Assembly (NCBI GenBank): GCA_947462335.1
Contig: OX381715.1
Location: forward strand, 38,726,650-38,790,649
Source: Harmothoe impar
Lineage: Eukaryota > Annelida > Polychaeta > Phyllodocida > Polynoidae
Direction: 5' to 3'
DNA: 64,000 bases
Both the position numbers and the translations under genes were made by a program. This document shows positions 22,814 to 34,670 of the stretch, piece by piece. The first letter of the stretch is position 1. Each line of letters starts with the position of its first letter. The notes beneath the pieces are model-generated. The model was not told the origin of the DNA, searched no databases, and saw only the letters and a program-made list of their open reading frames with translations.

Positions 22814-24521
22814 TACCCAACTATTAGTACACTTACTTGAGCCTGTTCGTACCTACAGTAGTGCCAGGTGGTAAACCACCTCCATGAAAGGAGCCACTGT
22901 AAGGCTCTTACATTATCAAGTAATGTGAATCTTGTAGCACTAATGTATCCATTAACACTTTGCAAGTCCTATCGCTAAAAGACACATCCATCGACTGATA
23001 CCAGCACCAGGCAAATACAGGTTAAGTGGTGTTTGATATTAAGAGGCTTAATACCTCTTAGCCTACTCTTTTTGCAAAGATTCCTAGAAGGCAGCCTGGG
23101 ATCTATCCCCCTCTATCATTAAGGGAAAGGTGCCTGTCACGAGGAGACTATCAATAATCATTGTATTGGCTGTAATTCATGCAGGCCTCGTATGGTCTGT
23201 AGTGTTTGCAAAGACTTCATCTTATATCCATTAAGTAATGGCAGTTTATTGGACAAGCTGACACCTGTGTTCTGTGTTAAGACAAAGTATATTTCTACTC
23301 AAAGTATAATGTACGGATACTTTGGGTGCCACTTTCCTATCATGTTCATATATAATCCTCAACATTGTTCTTATAAGACTTCACATTATTGCCACAATAT
23401 CAGTTCTATGGTTTTCTGTAAATAACCTACAATATCAAGAAAATGTTCATAGGGAAATTTATTTTGATTGCAAACCATCATAGCAATCCTATTTCGGACA
23501 ATTTGCTTTCCACTGTACACGTTTTGCTGGATGGGGTGTGTAGTCATCATCTGCTGAGTGGATGACTCACAGAAAGTAAAAATAGGAGATTCCTGTATGT
23601 CGGAATAGAGGTGTCTATATGACAAAAGCCAATCAGAAACAGCAAAACTGAGGCAAAGTCATTATCAATGCAGCTTACGATACAGTACCTCAAATGGTCT
23701 GGCCACTTTCACAATACCCTCTAAATAGGCGCGGTCCATGAATGATTTCTATATTGTCTAGAAGTTGCTAGAATGAGGCTTAGCATAGAAAGTGTCTGGA
23801 TACTTGTGACTATCCTAGGCCGTTGCTGCAATCCATGTGAATAAAACACACTCTATCATAAGGTCATTCCCAACAGAGATTATCAACCATTGTGGTAAAT
23901 ATGCCCATGGATTGATGCAATCATCAGAGCCTTTTATGACTTTACACTTGAACTTATGTTTTCAATGTGAATTAATTCACAAGCAATTAACAGTGATCCT
24001 TTTTCATTTACCTTTACATACTTGAATGTCAACCTTCTTAGGTATTGCTAGGAGCACCTCTTAGCATGTGTTTTGCTACTATTGAACTGAACATAACTTT
24101 GAGATGGTGGTATGGGCTGTGCCATTGGCCATGTGTTGATGTAGCATTCATGTACACTTAGTGTGCTGGTTGCTGCAGCTATTTCTCCTTTAAAATGATC
24201 TTCTCACAGAGACAAGAAACGTATAGCAGTAGCAAAGTGTCTCTCCTTTAAGCTACTAAATAAGTATTAGTTGCCTCGTCTCTTATGTAGGAGCTATATC
24301 AAAGACTGTCGTAATTTAATGCTCTGTGATGAATGGGTAGCATTGAAGACTGCTGCTTTAGCCTTGTCTATGTCTTGTCCTTGACTGTTTAAAAATATTT
24401 TTTGACTTCAATTAACATTATCTTTGTTGGCTGGGTATTGGCTCTTTTCTAGGCAAAAGAAACAACTTTAGATGAGAGGATTATAAAATCATACATTTGT
24501 ATCCGTTGCGGAAAAATCATC
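22814..24521. other. No gene seen
   Basis: AT-rich, with several ORFs of 60-80 codons on both strands that show no domain, codon or splice support. No clear repeat. Confidence 0.4.
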
Positions 24522-24608
24522 TGGAGAAAGTGGGACTCGAACCCATGACCCTCAGATCAATTTAACTGCTGCTCTACCAAGTGCTACAGACTGAGCTATT
24601 TCCCTGGC
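24522..24608 (-). repeat. tRNA-derived SINE head
   Basis: On the minus strand it reads AATAGCTCAGTCTGTAGCAC, then TTGGTAGAGCAGCAG, and a perfect B box GGTTCGAGTCCC, as in a tRNA gene. The D-loop region carries about ten extra bases and the anticodon arm is not clean. It is therefore called a tRNA-derived element rather than a tRNA gene. GC-richer sequence at 24608-24740 may be the start of the flank or another repeat. Confidence 0.6.
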
Positions 24609-24767
24609 TGACAAATTGACCTCTCTGTACGTTACTTGAGTGAACCGACCTCATTGGGGAAGGCAGACTACCGACGGTGACTCGCTCTTGTGAGCCACCA
24701 CCGATGCGGAGAGTTCGTGCCCCTACTAGTTTATCTCAACCCGGTTGCTTTATGGTCTTAAAACTTA

Positions 24768-25045
24768 CATGTGACATCTTTGACCGGCCACCAAAAAAAA
24801 AAAGATTTAAAAAAGATTCTTCTTTGGTGTGTAAGGGATAAAATAAAGAAAATGGCGGTGTTTATATCTCCACATAATTATATCTTCACCAGCTCTAAAT
24901 AAACCTTTTTTCTGTCAGGAGGGCAAATACGTTTCCAGGTCAAAGATGGCACCCGGTCAAAGATGGCACCCAGTCAAAGGTGGCACCTGGTCAAAGATGG
25001 CACGCGGTCAAAGACGTTCACATTGGCCCAAAGTGGTGAGACACG
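24768..25045. mobile_element. GGTCAAAGATG-repeat MITE, diverged copy
   Basis: The left end has the word CATCTTTGACCGGCCACC. The right end has four tandem copies of GGTCAAAGATGGCACCC-like units (about 24938-25015) followed by GTCAAAGACG. The same subterminal repeats occur in the elements at 47316-47768 and 59211-59531, so this is a more diverged member. Confidence 0.6.
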
Positions 25046-26084
25046 GCCACATTAAAACAAACTATTCTCTTTGAGGCTTTTGAGGTGAAGAGTCTTTGTA
25101 ATGAAATACAAGGGACTTCTACTTAAGGTGTTTTTGAGACTTTACTTTTTGAGTTGGTGTTAGGAAGGTTAAGAAAATTATAGAGATCCATTGTTTAGCT
25201 ATTAAATGGTGTTTTGTGACATGGATAAAAGCTGCCATGTCCTGAGGTTCGAGAAAGTTATACTGTGTCCATGAGGTGTCTTTTAACATTCTGCGGGGAC
25301 AGAAGGAGGGCCTTCTAGATCTTCATGTTTGGCGAGAGAGGCCGACATGCTGGTATTGAAGGCTGATGTCTGAGGTAAATAGTGTTAGGTTTACACGGGC
25401 CCAACATGCACCTTCACACTGGTAGATGAGCAACCATCACTCGGTGCAGTCTTCTATGGTGGATCCGGTAGGTGCTGTGTCTGCTATAGGTCTGCAGTTA
25501 GTCTAGTGAATTAAGGGAACGAATTGGCATTATACTTTATTACTGGATAAAAGTGCCAAAAGTTTTTTACACATGGTTTGAACCAAGAACTTTCACTTTT
25601 TTCCTTGCTCCAAAAGAAATTTCCGTGCTATCACCGTTTTTCAGCCATTTTGAAATGTGATCACCAAAATCATTGAAATGAACAGGAAATCTTAATTTGA
25701 AGAACCTTTATAGAAATATTAAGGGCTGAAACCATACAAGATGCTTAACTGGTAACTATAAATGTAGGTTAATATCAAAATCGAAATCATGCATCAAAAA
25801 TTCAAGATGGCTGCCCTTTATAAAGATGACTGTCAGGTCACATGAAACCATATTTTTCAAGTTCATTTAGCTGTTTCTTTTGATTTGAAAAAGGCTGATC
25901 CAGGGGGAAGGGGGGGGGGGGGACGCAACAGGATTGCCCTCACCCCCAACAAAAAAAAAGAGAGGAGAGGAAAGATGGAGGAAAAGGAGAGAAGGGAATG
26001 AAAAGAAATATTTGAAAACTAGCTCTTAATTTAAGAAAAGTATTTCAGGGGAGTAGATAGTATTTTTTCCTGGAGGGGGGGATT

Positions 26085-26420
26085 CATGTATTTCTGAGCA
26101 GGTGGGGGAAAATGTGACTGGGGGGGGGGTAGTTCTAGTTATGCCCACCAGGGGGCACAGTGATAGCAAAAGAGTGAAAAATAGGCCACAAAATACACTA
26201 GGGTACTTTTAATGTAGAATATTCTCCTCTAAATAATCTTTGGTGCAAGTGTTCTATATTAATTTTATTGTGGGACATAATGCATTTAAAGCTTATTTAC
26301 TGTTTTCAGTTATACATTTTAACTCATGTTTGAGAAGTGATTTTGACAAAACGTGCAGAAATATTTGCTATATTTTATATAGATCCTGTACCAGGTTATT
26401 TCCAAATGCCCCCGAGAGTA
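26085..26420 (+). mobile_element. CAGGCAAG-family fragment
   Basis: Contains AGCAGGTGGGGGAAAATG, ATGCCCACCAGGGGGCAC and GGGACATAATGCATTTAAAG, which align with 54110-54500 (GGGATACAATGCATTTAGAG). Ends are degraded and the order is partly rearranged. Confidence 0.55.
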
Positions 26421-27580
26421 GGGGCATTGTCATGCCTTCTGCCGCCCCCCTCCCCCCATTCCTCTTCTCAGGTTTGGGAGGGGGGCATGCTGCGGGCTGA
26501 GGGATTTCTTGAAGATAGAGGGGGCACGTGGTCCCTCCCCTACCATACACCTCCAATATCCCTCAACCTCACCTTCCATTCCATGTCCACTCTCCTCCCC
26601 TCCAGATCCCCTCCCATGCCCTGGCCTACTCCTGTGGCCTCTCCTCCCTCTACAACCTCTGTGTACTCAAGCCTAGGGAGAGGGAAGCAGTTGGAGGGAA
26701 AGGGAAGCATTAGAAAAAAAGGACAGTCAGGAAATAGGATGCAAAACAAAAGAGTGTGGATTCAAAGTCTTCCTTTTTGAAAGAAAAAACAACAACTATG
26801 ACAACCCCTGACTGCTGGCTGCAAATGAATCTATACAGCTCTCAGAACCCACCAGAAAAAAAACCTTTTGCCTCTAAATATCCTGTGGGTACCAAACTCG
26901 CTGTACCCTGCTTGCAACTTTATATGTGACCTTAAGTTTTTATAAAAGGTCCACAAGTTCAGTTAAGCTCTCCGACCCCACCCCTTCTTTCCCCTCAATG
27001 CCACTCCCTCCTTCTCAATGTGTTCAAAAATATGTTATAGGTTGGGGGACATGCCTTCAGGTGACAAAAGAATTTTCCTAAAGGATCTCTCCCTCCAAAA
27101 AAAATCAGTAGATCAGACCTTTCATAAAGTGTGTGCAAAATTCATAAAAAAGGACCATTTGAAGGCTATGAATTCAAAATTGTCTGGAGGGGGCATGCCC
27201 CCAAACCCCCCAGTGTGACACCTGCAGTTCACTTGTGGTGGCTGCAGCCCTTCGTTTGCGGTGTTCTGCTGCAATACCCAATTCCTATAGATTGATCACA
27301 TATCTCCCCTAGATAATCCTACTACTACTAATTTCGTAACCTAACAGGGTATAACATACATGAAAACACATAGAATTACCCTTGAAATATATGAGTGGTT
27401 AAAAAAGTACTATTGACAGCTTGTGAAAGTAATTAAAATGAAAGCATCTCAATGCTAGAAACCTGCAAAAGATTAACTTATAAAATTATTATTGTCATAT
27501 TTCACATTTTTCAGGAAAATGACCCAAAAATAGTGTTGCAGGACACTTTTTGCTTGGAGCAAGGAAAAATATTCAATAAC

Positions 27581-27657
27581 ATATGTGACACGATCTGCGA
27601 AAAGGGATCTTAGTGCAGTGTGTACTAAGGTCCCTATTCCCAGTACATGTCACATAT
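27581..27657. repeat. 77-nt hairpin element
   Basis: Outer arms ATATGTGACA and TGTCACATAT; inner arms AGGGATCTTAGT and ACTAAGGTCCCT, with a GCAGTGTGT loop. It interrupts the right arm of the 25498-27723 fold-back between sequences that are contiguous in the left arm, so it is an insertion or a local hairpin gain. Confidence 0.7.
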
Positions 27658-27723
27658 ATTTATCTACCTATAAACCAACTTTGGTACTTTTATCCAGAAA
27701 TAAAGTATATTTCACTAGACTAA

Positions 27724-28764
27724 GTGGGTGCCATCCTCTGATGGCAAGTACAGTGTGGTGGTAGTGACACATTAAATACAGTGTATGTTTAGTGGCTTGC
27801 CAAAATTTGCCTGGTGGATGTTGTGTTCTTTAGAGGTGTGATGGGGGCAATGTCTGATGAAGGAATGAGGTGGGCTGGAAGTTCATGCACTGTGTACCTT
27901 TGCTAGATACTGTAGACTGGTATTTGTCCTTGGAACTTCAAGTTCAACCATGTGACATTAAGTTTCATTATATGAGTTGCAAAACAGTTAGTCAATAATT
28001 ATATTTGATTTCCAAACGATTGGATGGAGTTCACTGTTGAGATTACAGTGCGTAACACCTTGCCGTGGTTCACTGACATGTCCTGTTCTTCATAAGAACA
28101 TGCTCTTATGACACATCTCAGCACATCCAGGATAAGGAGGGGGAATACGATTGATTTAGTTTTAAGTAATTCAATATAATCTCTCTAGATCCTTGTCAGT
28201 GATTACTAATGGAAATGGGTGCAGGAGACATTCCACCTGATGTAGTGAGAATAATCTGTAATCTTTTAAAAGTTCTACAAAACTTTGCCATGAATTTGTA
28301 ACTTAGAATATCTGAGGTGGTCTTGCAGAATAATCATTTGTATATGCTCTTATTAAAATATCCATTAGTCTTATACTTCCTGTGTTATCTTCTCATTGGA
28401 TTGTAAAATGTCTGAATTATTAGTTTAGGTATTCATGAATAAGGTTTTCCTCGATCTTTCAATCTGATATAGAAAGTGAGACCTCAAAGCTTTACAGCAT
28501 ATCAAAATTATCTTTCCCCATTTCTAGAGATTATGACATGAAGCTACCACGTTTTTTCGGATTTTCATGATTAAGATTATCTTTTCCTTCAAATGTAACT
28601 GAATCCCTTACAAATAAACCAAACAGTACCACCTTCAAAACACTGTGTTGCCGATGAAATAATATAACATATAGATGATTTTCATGATACTTGAAAAGAG
28701 GATTTTGTAAGAAGTCTAATCTGCATTCAAAGTTATTAAAAAAAAACTTAAAAAACATGCTTAC
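27724..28764. other. No gene seen
   Basis: AT-rich. No supported ORF, tRNA or clear repeat on either strand. Confidence 0.4.
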
Positions 28765-28878
28765 TTGTCGACACACTGACCTTTCTACGAATTTATGCAC
28801 CCAAATGCATGCATTTAGGCATTTGAGTTCAACTATATCAAAGTCAATCACAACATCAAAGTTGTTTTGTTCATCCAT
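28765..28878 (-). CDS. Weak candidate first exon
   Basis: On the minus strand an ATG at 28878 opens 38 codons (MDEQNNFDVVIDFDIVELK at the start) that run into a good splice donor GTAAGC (28764 downward). The full ORF would continue to 28531, but that part is low-complexity and Phe-rich, which fits intron reading. No partner exon was found and the peptide is not recognised, so this may be chance. Confidence 0.2.
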
Positions 28879-29109
28879 CCCAATTATTTTCTCATAAGAG
28901 AGGCATCTTCAAGAGACATCTTCAACTTAAATTGTGTATTCGAGTGTAGACTTACTTTTTGTTGCATCAATAACATTTATGTGATTGGAACATGATCGAA
29001 ACAAAAGATTTGACTCGATCACAAGTTAGTATAAAATGTGAGATTTTACATTCTCATGTAAATACTTGCCACAGACATCTCAGCCTTATGTCAATTGTAG
29101 ATGTTTCAT

Positions 29110-29278
29110 TAAGGGAGCGGTCATATTTTAGCAACAGGGGAGGGGGGAGGGAAATCTTTTGGCCCTCCCCATGGGAGGCTCATGGTCAGTCCCCCTAGGG
29201 AGGGGTCCAAATATGTTTGGTCCCCTCCCCCCAAATCAACCAACACCCCTCTGGTGTAAGAAGAATGACCACTCCCTA
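29110..29278. mobile_element. MITE with AGGGAGnGGTCAT ends
   Basis: Inverted ends AAGGGAGCGGTCATATTTT and AAGAATGACCACTCCCTAAT around a G/C-rich body (GGGGAGGGGGGAGGG; CCCTCCCCATGGGAGG). Related to the repeat at 1-211. Confidence 0.7.
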
Positions 29279-29284
29279 ATGTGA

Positions 29285-29475
29285 GTTATAAAGCACCAGT
29301 TGACAGTGACAGGCTACCTTGGGATTGACACCGCCTCCTACACCAGAGTTACAACAAGCATGCAGCAGGTCGTGGAGAAATCTGCCATGCTAGTCATCAA
29401 TGTGCCAGTCTGGAATGCAAAATGCAACTTGCCCTCCGGACGTTAAATTAACTAACAATCAATCAATCATCAATG
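29285..29475 (+). repeat. Possible non-LTR retrotransposon 3' tail
   Basis: GC-richer sequence with broken, protein-like frames runs into TAACTAACAATCAATCAATC, the sort of short tandem tail that ends some CR1-like LINEs (family knowledge). No reverse transcriptase is present. The body is too decayed to assign. Confidence 0.3.
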
Positions 29476-30260
29476 TGCAGCCATGGTACTTAGGGAGGTG
29501 GGCAGGAGATAAAGTAGATAAGGAATTGGTCAGATCCATGTAGATGTAAATAGGAGATGGCTTGCTAAAGATGCGGCTTATCTGCAACATTGCCTGTTTT
29601 TGTTGGGGTGGGGTTTTATAATGCAGGTGAATGACCAGGAGGATGGTGACGCTCTGTAGTTGGCTAAGTTGGAAGGGAATGGGAAGGTGGCAGCAAATAA
29701 TAGTGTCTATTTGAACAGTGTTTACATTCCTTTAAATATGCTTTAATTAGTCGGGGAAAATGGTCTTTTTGTTTAAAATAAAGGCTTTTCTGTATTAAGG
29801 CCATTTGTTGGATGCCTTCCAGTTACACAATTGGAAGAAAGCTAGTTAACCTATGTCAGTAGATAAAGTTGGTTGGTTAGGAAAGATAGAGATTGAGTCA
29901 AACATACTTAGATAGATCTAGTTGATTACTCTATATGTATTAGAAAATGCTTACAACATTGGCACACTCAGTTACGTTGGAATCAAGAGAATGTCGCACA
30001 ATATGAAATAATTATGTCCTGCAAGCTTACCATTTGAAACAGTGCCTGCTGGAAGAGTGGAGATGTCAATGAGCATTTAGTAACCACAGGGTTAGTGGTA
30101 TAATCATACAAAGGTACAAAAGTCATAACTGTATTCATTAAAAAAAAGAATTCAAACAGCGATGCTCATTTCATTTCTTTAGTACATGTTATATAGTGCA
30201 TCTTCATTGCAGAATAGTTTTCATGGGTCATCTTGAGTTGTTTATATATATTGGATTATA
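29476..30260. other. No gene seen
   Basis: No supported ORF or repeat. A short T/A-rich region with a TATATAT run at about 30242-30265. Confidence 0.4.
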
Positions 30261-30264
30261 TATA

Positions 30265-30605
30265 TAAAGTAACCATGGCCTTATGACCTTACCTTATTGA
30301 GAGGACTGATTATGGACCTGGTTTGTGTTTATCGGGTGCTGAAGGTGGACACTGAAGTGTGCCCTAACTCATGGTGGAGGGCCTCGGTGTGTGGAGAGGT
30401 GGATGAAAGTGGCCATACAGCATAGGCTGGCACAGTTCCAGTGCCACTTCTGCAGCTGGATGATGAGGAATAGCATTATGGTGACAGTAACCATGGCAAC
30501 CCGGGTTTGACTGACTAGGACGGCTGACCATGAGCCTGGTTCATGGTTATTAGGTGCTAGATGTGAATCCTAAGGTGAGCCCGAACTCTTGACGAGGGCT
30601 TGGTT
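30265..30605 (+). repeat. Direct duplication of a short repeat
   Basis: Two diverged copies, about 30271-30385 and 30487-30602. They share GTAACCATGGC, then GACTGATTATGGACCTGGTT in one against GGCTGACCATGAGCCTGGTT in the other, then TATTAGGTGCT/TATCGGGTGCT and AACTCnTGnnGnGGGC. Function unknown. Confidence 0.55.
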
Positions 30606-31041
30606 GAACTGACCTGACCTGACAAATGGTGACTTCCATAAGACTTGTAAAAAAAAATTCTTAAATCTGTCTGATACTAACTTCCTGGATTCCTATTATT
30701 ATTTAGAATATGATTAAGCTCTACAGAGAGATATTGCACCAGTATACTGTGCATAATAAATCAAATCTGAATTCCAACTAGCACTCATTTAATTATGACA
30801 TCAACTACAGTTAAGATAACCAGATCAATTTCTGCAAAGTCATCTTAGTTTTTACATAGATCTACTGTGTTCCTCCAGCTGTCCCTTTGTGTAACGTTTT
30901 GTGCAACGTGAAACATACGTAGCTTTACATCAATACAACAGTCCAGGCGTATGATTTGTTGATATATAAGCCAATCTAAGAAAGTGGAAGCTGAATTGAT
31001 TAGATGCATGCCTTTGGAATGGTAGCTGAGAGAAAACTAGT

Positions 31042-31210
31042 ACACTGTAAAAAGTTGTTGTTCCAGAACAGCAAAATGTGCTGTAACTACACAGTACTTT
31101 TGCTGTAAAAGATAATACAGTCAATTTTGCTGTACATGTACATTTCTGTTGCTGTAGATGCAGCTTACAGTAGTGAGTTGTACACCTACAGCACTTTTCG
31201 CTGTACTAGG
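31042..31210. repeat. CTGTA-rich repeat with CACTGTAAAAAG end
   Basis: Starts ACACTGTAAAAAGTTGTTG and is packed with GCTGTA/TACAGC words (for example TTTTGCTGTAAAAGATAATA, TTTTGCTGTACATG). Similar words recur at 31960-32110. The ACACTGTAAAAA end resembles that of the element at 62870-63693. Confidence 0.45.
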
Positions 31211-31419
31211 TACACAAGGGGTCCTGGGATCGATCCTTGGAACTAGCCACCTCTCAATGCGTTCCATACTAAATGGTCACAAGCAATTTAACATCATTCT
31301 CTATGGGCCTTGCCTCTAGTTTTCATGGTATAATAAATAATTTAGTTGTTATACAATAATGTCTGCATATTGCTAAAGGTGCCAAATATGAGAGACATGC
31401 TGCAGGCTTTACTCCAGCT

Positions 31420-31490
31420 GCCTCGATAGCTCAGTCAGACACAATGCCGGACAGTGATAGGAAGGCCCCAAGTTCAATCCCCGGTCAGGC
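31420..31490 (+). repeat. tRNA-like unit, copy 1
   Basis: A 71-nt tRNA-like segment: GATAGCTCAGTCAGACAC (A-box region), then AGTTCAATCCCCGG (B-box region), ending GGTCAGGC. Four of seven acceptor pairs can form, so it is probably tRNA-derived rather than functional. Flanks (31385-31500) are duplicated with it at 31736-31850. Confidence 0.6.
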
Positions 31491-31770
31491 TAGTCATGAA
31501 ACTACAGTTTCTTCATGTTTTGAATTTTTTTCCTAAAAGTGATATGCAAATATACACAAAATACTTTCTAGACACTTTTTTAAAGAAAAACATGAAATGT
31601 TGTTTTGTACGCAGGACAAGAGAGACCTTTAGCAAACTCTACATACATATGGTTCAAGCACTACAAGGTCAACCTTGCACTTGATTTGCAGTAGGTCCTA
31701 AATATCTTTTCCTTTTGCTCAGCCATCTGATCATCTATATGAGGGCTATGTTGCAGGCCTTACACCAGCT

Positions 31771-31841
31771 GCCTCGATAGCTCAATCAGACACAGCACCG
31801 GACAGTGATAGGAAGGTCCCGAGTTCAACCCCCGGTCAGGC
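31771..31841 (+). repeat. tRNA-like unit, copy 2
   Basis: Direct repeat of 31420-31490, 351 bases downstream, with about six substitutions and a better B box (GAGTTCAACCCCCGG). The upstream TGCAGGC and downstream TAGTCATGAAAC flanks are shared too, so the pair arose by duplication of a longer unit or by insertion of the same SINE twice. Confidence 0.6.
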
Positions 31842-31968
31842 TAGTCATGAAACGATAGGTCCTTTATGTTTGATCTATTCTTCTAGAAGTGTAAGTCTAT
31901 AATTGAAAAATATCACCAGCCTTGAGAAGCAAACCCTAGACCTTCAGATTTAGTTTTACAATTAATTC

Positions 31969-32009
31969 TGCTGTACAGTAACAGTAGATGCTGCTGTTAC
32001 TGTACAGCA
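31969..32009. repeat. Perfect 16-bp-arm hairpin
   Basis: TGCTGTACAGTAACAG, a nine-base loop, then CTGTTACTGTACAGCA. Part of the CTGTA-rich repeat region. Confidence 0.9.
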
Positions 32010-32187
32010 GTACATGTGCTGTAAATATACATAAGCTGACTTGCTGTAGGTCTTCAGCACAATCTACTGGAACCATAGTTGCACCCAGTATTTGCTGTAC
32101 ATGAACACTACTTGCTTCTAACAGTGATACTGTATCCATGATCGCTGGGTAGAACTAACACATATATCAATATCCAATAATTAATCT

Positions 32188-32422
32188 ATGACTGAGGTTG
32201 AGACACCTAGCATGCACGTCCTAGTGAAACCCTATTCCAGGAACATTGATCCTACTCTAAGACAGTCACGTGCAGGTAGTTCTTTATCATCTAGAGCGAC
32301 AGCATTGTTGAGTAGTGCCAAGCTGGGCATGACCGAGATCAAGCCTGGACGGCCAATGGGAAAACAGGTCAAGGAATCCCATAATGTGAAAAAAAACTCG
32401 TCAAAAGAAGCAGCTAAAGTAG
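32188..32422 (+). CDS. Candidate first coding exon, unknown gene
   Basis: ATG at 32188 opens 78 codons with a host-like, non-repetitive composition: Ser-, Lys- and Arg-rich, hydrophilic, no membrane segment (starts MTEVETPSMHVLVKPYSRN). It ends at a strong donor (TAG|GTAAGA, GT at 32423). One base remains, in phase with the acceptor at 33712. The ORF only continues another six codons past the donor. I do not recognise the protein. It is the best host-gene candidate in the window, but a single exon with no homology test is weak proof. Confidence 0.4.
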
Positions 32423-32889
32423 GTAAGACTACCGTTATATAGTATGATATCCATATAGGTATCTGTAGTGGTTATAGGACGAGTATCAAGCTGTATGCGA
32501 AATAAAGTAAAGTAAATTATAGGCAGCTTAGTACAAGGCCTATAGCTTACTTATACCACTAGCTTTATGGGTAATTTCGTCTAAATATTATATGCATAAC
32601 ATAACATATTCAATTTTATGACGATATTCTTTGGTATTTCATACATTCTCAGTATATCATGTTCATAAACAACATGATGATGTAGGGAACATCAATTAAC
32701 TGAAGAATTTGCTTAATTACATCCAAAGGTATACCGTGAAGTCATTTGGACCCTCACAGTTAACAGTTCACCCACAATGCAATGTTTTAAAGATTGACCA
32801 GCCCCTTCGGGGACTGGGATTGTGGGTAGGGGACATAGCCTATAGGCCTATCCTGTGACCCCACCCCGCCCCATCTAGGCAGATACAGT

Positions 32890-33010
32890 AGGCCTAGGCC
32901 TATGCATCCCCCGACCTTTCCCCCTCACCCAACTCCCCGCCCCCTCTCCCCCTGCCCCCCTGCCCCCCCTGCCCCCTCTTCCCCCCCCCCCCCCCTCGCC
33001 CCCCACTTTT
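32890..33010 (+). repeat. C-rich simple sequence
   Basis: Mostly C with scattered T and G, including a run of about 14 C near 32983-32996. Lies in the putative intron between 32422 and 33713. The short ORF over it (32902-33108) is Pro-rich by composition and not a gene. Confidence 0.85.
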
Positions 33011-33712
33011 ATTTACCCCTGCGGTGGTCTACCCGGCGCGGGAACATAGCAGCGTCCCACTGCCCCAGATGGCCCTGGTTACATCACCATGGTGAGGAGC
33101 GTCCCTAGATACTGGGTCCGCATCTCACTCTCCAAGCATATTCTCTCGGAGGGGACTGATTCGAAAGTTCAGGCCTATGTATCACAATTATTTAAAGGGT
33201 TTATACTCTCATATTGATAGGGGGAGATTATATGATATTTTACAGTCATATGCTGTGATATTTGTTCACCAATATTTTATAAAAAAGTTGTTTTTGTACC
33301 GTTTTGATTCAGTAAAATATGGCGGAATTTTGTGGGATTCTCTGCCTCCTGTTGCTAAGCCCACAGTACGAGAGTATTTGTAGATTTATTATTTGTATTG
33401 CTTTCCTTTTATACACAATGGTATTTTGAGAATTAGCCTAATAGCTAGAACACTTATGACATACAAAGGAATCAAAATATAATTGAAATAAAATTAGGAA
33501 GAAAAATCGAGTTAGCTTTGGAAAAAAAACATAATGTTGTATAGCCTCTTTTGGTTTATCTGTTCCTGTCGAGTGCTCAAGCTTATTTCAATGGGGTGGT
33601 TCGCTGGTGCAAACTAATGCCGTTTTATATATAGGGGAAATATAATCCATTTTTGCAAAATAGGGTCGAAGGTCTTAAATCATGCATGGGACCCCTCAAA
33701 ATTATATTTCAG

Positions 33713-33972
33713 TGTTTGTGACCTACATTAAAGCATTATTCAGCCCTAAACAGTGTGCACCACAGACTGCAAACCTCTTCAATGATGCTGGAATCCAGCT
33801 AAGGATCCTTCACGAGATGTATATCGTTAGGAACATCCAGAGATACTGTACGCCAGGGATGTCGCGCTGTTGCTCTGTGGTTTCCATACTCCTCGATAAG
33901 GCCGTCATACAGCACAGAGACCAGTGTAGTTTTTCTGACGTATGCGAGACCATGCGCCATCACCGGGGATGA
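33713..33972 (+). CDS. Candidate second/terminal exon, unknown gene
   Basis: Follows an acceptor-like AATTATATTTCAG (AG at 33711-33712). Joined to the exon ending at 32422 the frame is maintained and stays open to TGA at about 33970-33972. The predicted segment (about 86 residues) is Cys- and Ile/Leu-containing and looks globular (for example LFNDAGIQLRILHEMYIV). Caveats: the last 20 bases overlap one half of an inverted repeat (33954-33979 against 34645-34670), and the minus strand is also open over about 53 codons here. Not recognised. Confidence 0.35.
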
Positions 33973-34670
33973 GGCGAACTAATGCGTACGCCATAAATCC
34001 AATACGGCGAGTGTCACAGGCGACTAATTTAAAGCTCTCAGCGTATTATACACGACTTAAACTAATGTATACTTCTTTATTTGATATCACGAAAACATCT
34101 TAGACAGCTTGATTGGAGATTTGGACTGAAAATTTCCACAAGATACGAGGATCGGGCTGAAACCATTGCTCCAGCACAGAGTACCAGTGTTGTTGTTACC
34201 CGCGCGCAAAATGATCCGATACCAGCGTTCGCCCAACAGTGTTAATCTAGCTATTTAGATCCATTTGATAGGAAATCAACCATGACGAGGTTAATAAGCG
34301 ACCCCAAATTAGCAATTGGACTGGCTTTCATGACATGTTTCATTCACATTATTCATGAGAATTGAATTCTAATGGAGGCATCGATCACGGACCGGGCACA
34401 GCGACACTGGTACCCTGTGCTGCTGTGTTTGTGTCTCTGTGCTTTACAAGCTCTGGCTAGGTGCTAAGCAATGGGGAATTTCGTTTGCTTTCATGGCTTC
34501 AGTCTACATTAAATTGAATCACAAAATATCTATTAATCCTTTTCTAATCGTATCTGCCATCAGTGTCTGGGACTACAGTGTGAAAAGACAAGGGAAACTT
34601 CCAAAATGTCCAAAAAGTTAACGTTGGCCGCTACGAGCCGTCATGTTCACCTCATCCCCGGTGAGGGCGC
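33954..34670. repeat. Possible fold-back element bounded by 26-bp inverted repeats
   Basis: GCGCCATCACCGGGGATGAG continuing to 33979 is the near-exact inverse of 34645-34670 (CTCATCCCCGGTGAGGGCGC is its core). The interior has no recognised feature. If this is a transposon, the second exon candidate ends in its terminal repeat. Confidence 0.45.

Larger units (their letters stand above)
25498..27723. mobile_element. 2.2-kb fold-back element with nested inserts
   Basis: The ends are inverted: TTAGTCTAGTGAA at 25498 and TTCACTAGACTAA to 27723. Further in, CTTTATTACTGGATAAAAGT pairs with ACTTTTATCCAGAAATAAAG, and CTTTTTTCCTTGCTCCAA with TTGGAGCAAGGAAAAA. Between the arms lie G-runs (25912-25922, 26121-26130), a CAGGCAAG-family fragment (26085-26420), a C/G-rich patch (26425-26680) and a hairpin insert in the right arm only (27581-27657). 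The 147-codon ORF at 26337-26780 crosses unrelated repeat segments and is not taken as a gene. Confidence 0.65.

Noticed and set aside
24522..24608. tRNA-like sequences considered as functional tRNA genes (also 31420, 31771, 40544, 52851)
   Set aside because: Internal promoter boxes are recognisable but stems do not pair well, and several copies are embedded in longer repeats, fitting SINE or pseudo-tRNA origin.
26337..26780. 147-codon plus-strand ORF
   Set aside because: It crosses the edge of a transposon fragment and a C/G-rich patch; composition explains the open frame.
33954..34670. Region around 33900-34700 considered as a CpG-island promoter
   Set aside because: CG dinucleotides are only locally dense, and the inverted repeat at the edges gives a simpler explanation.
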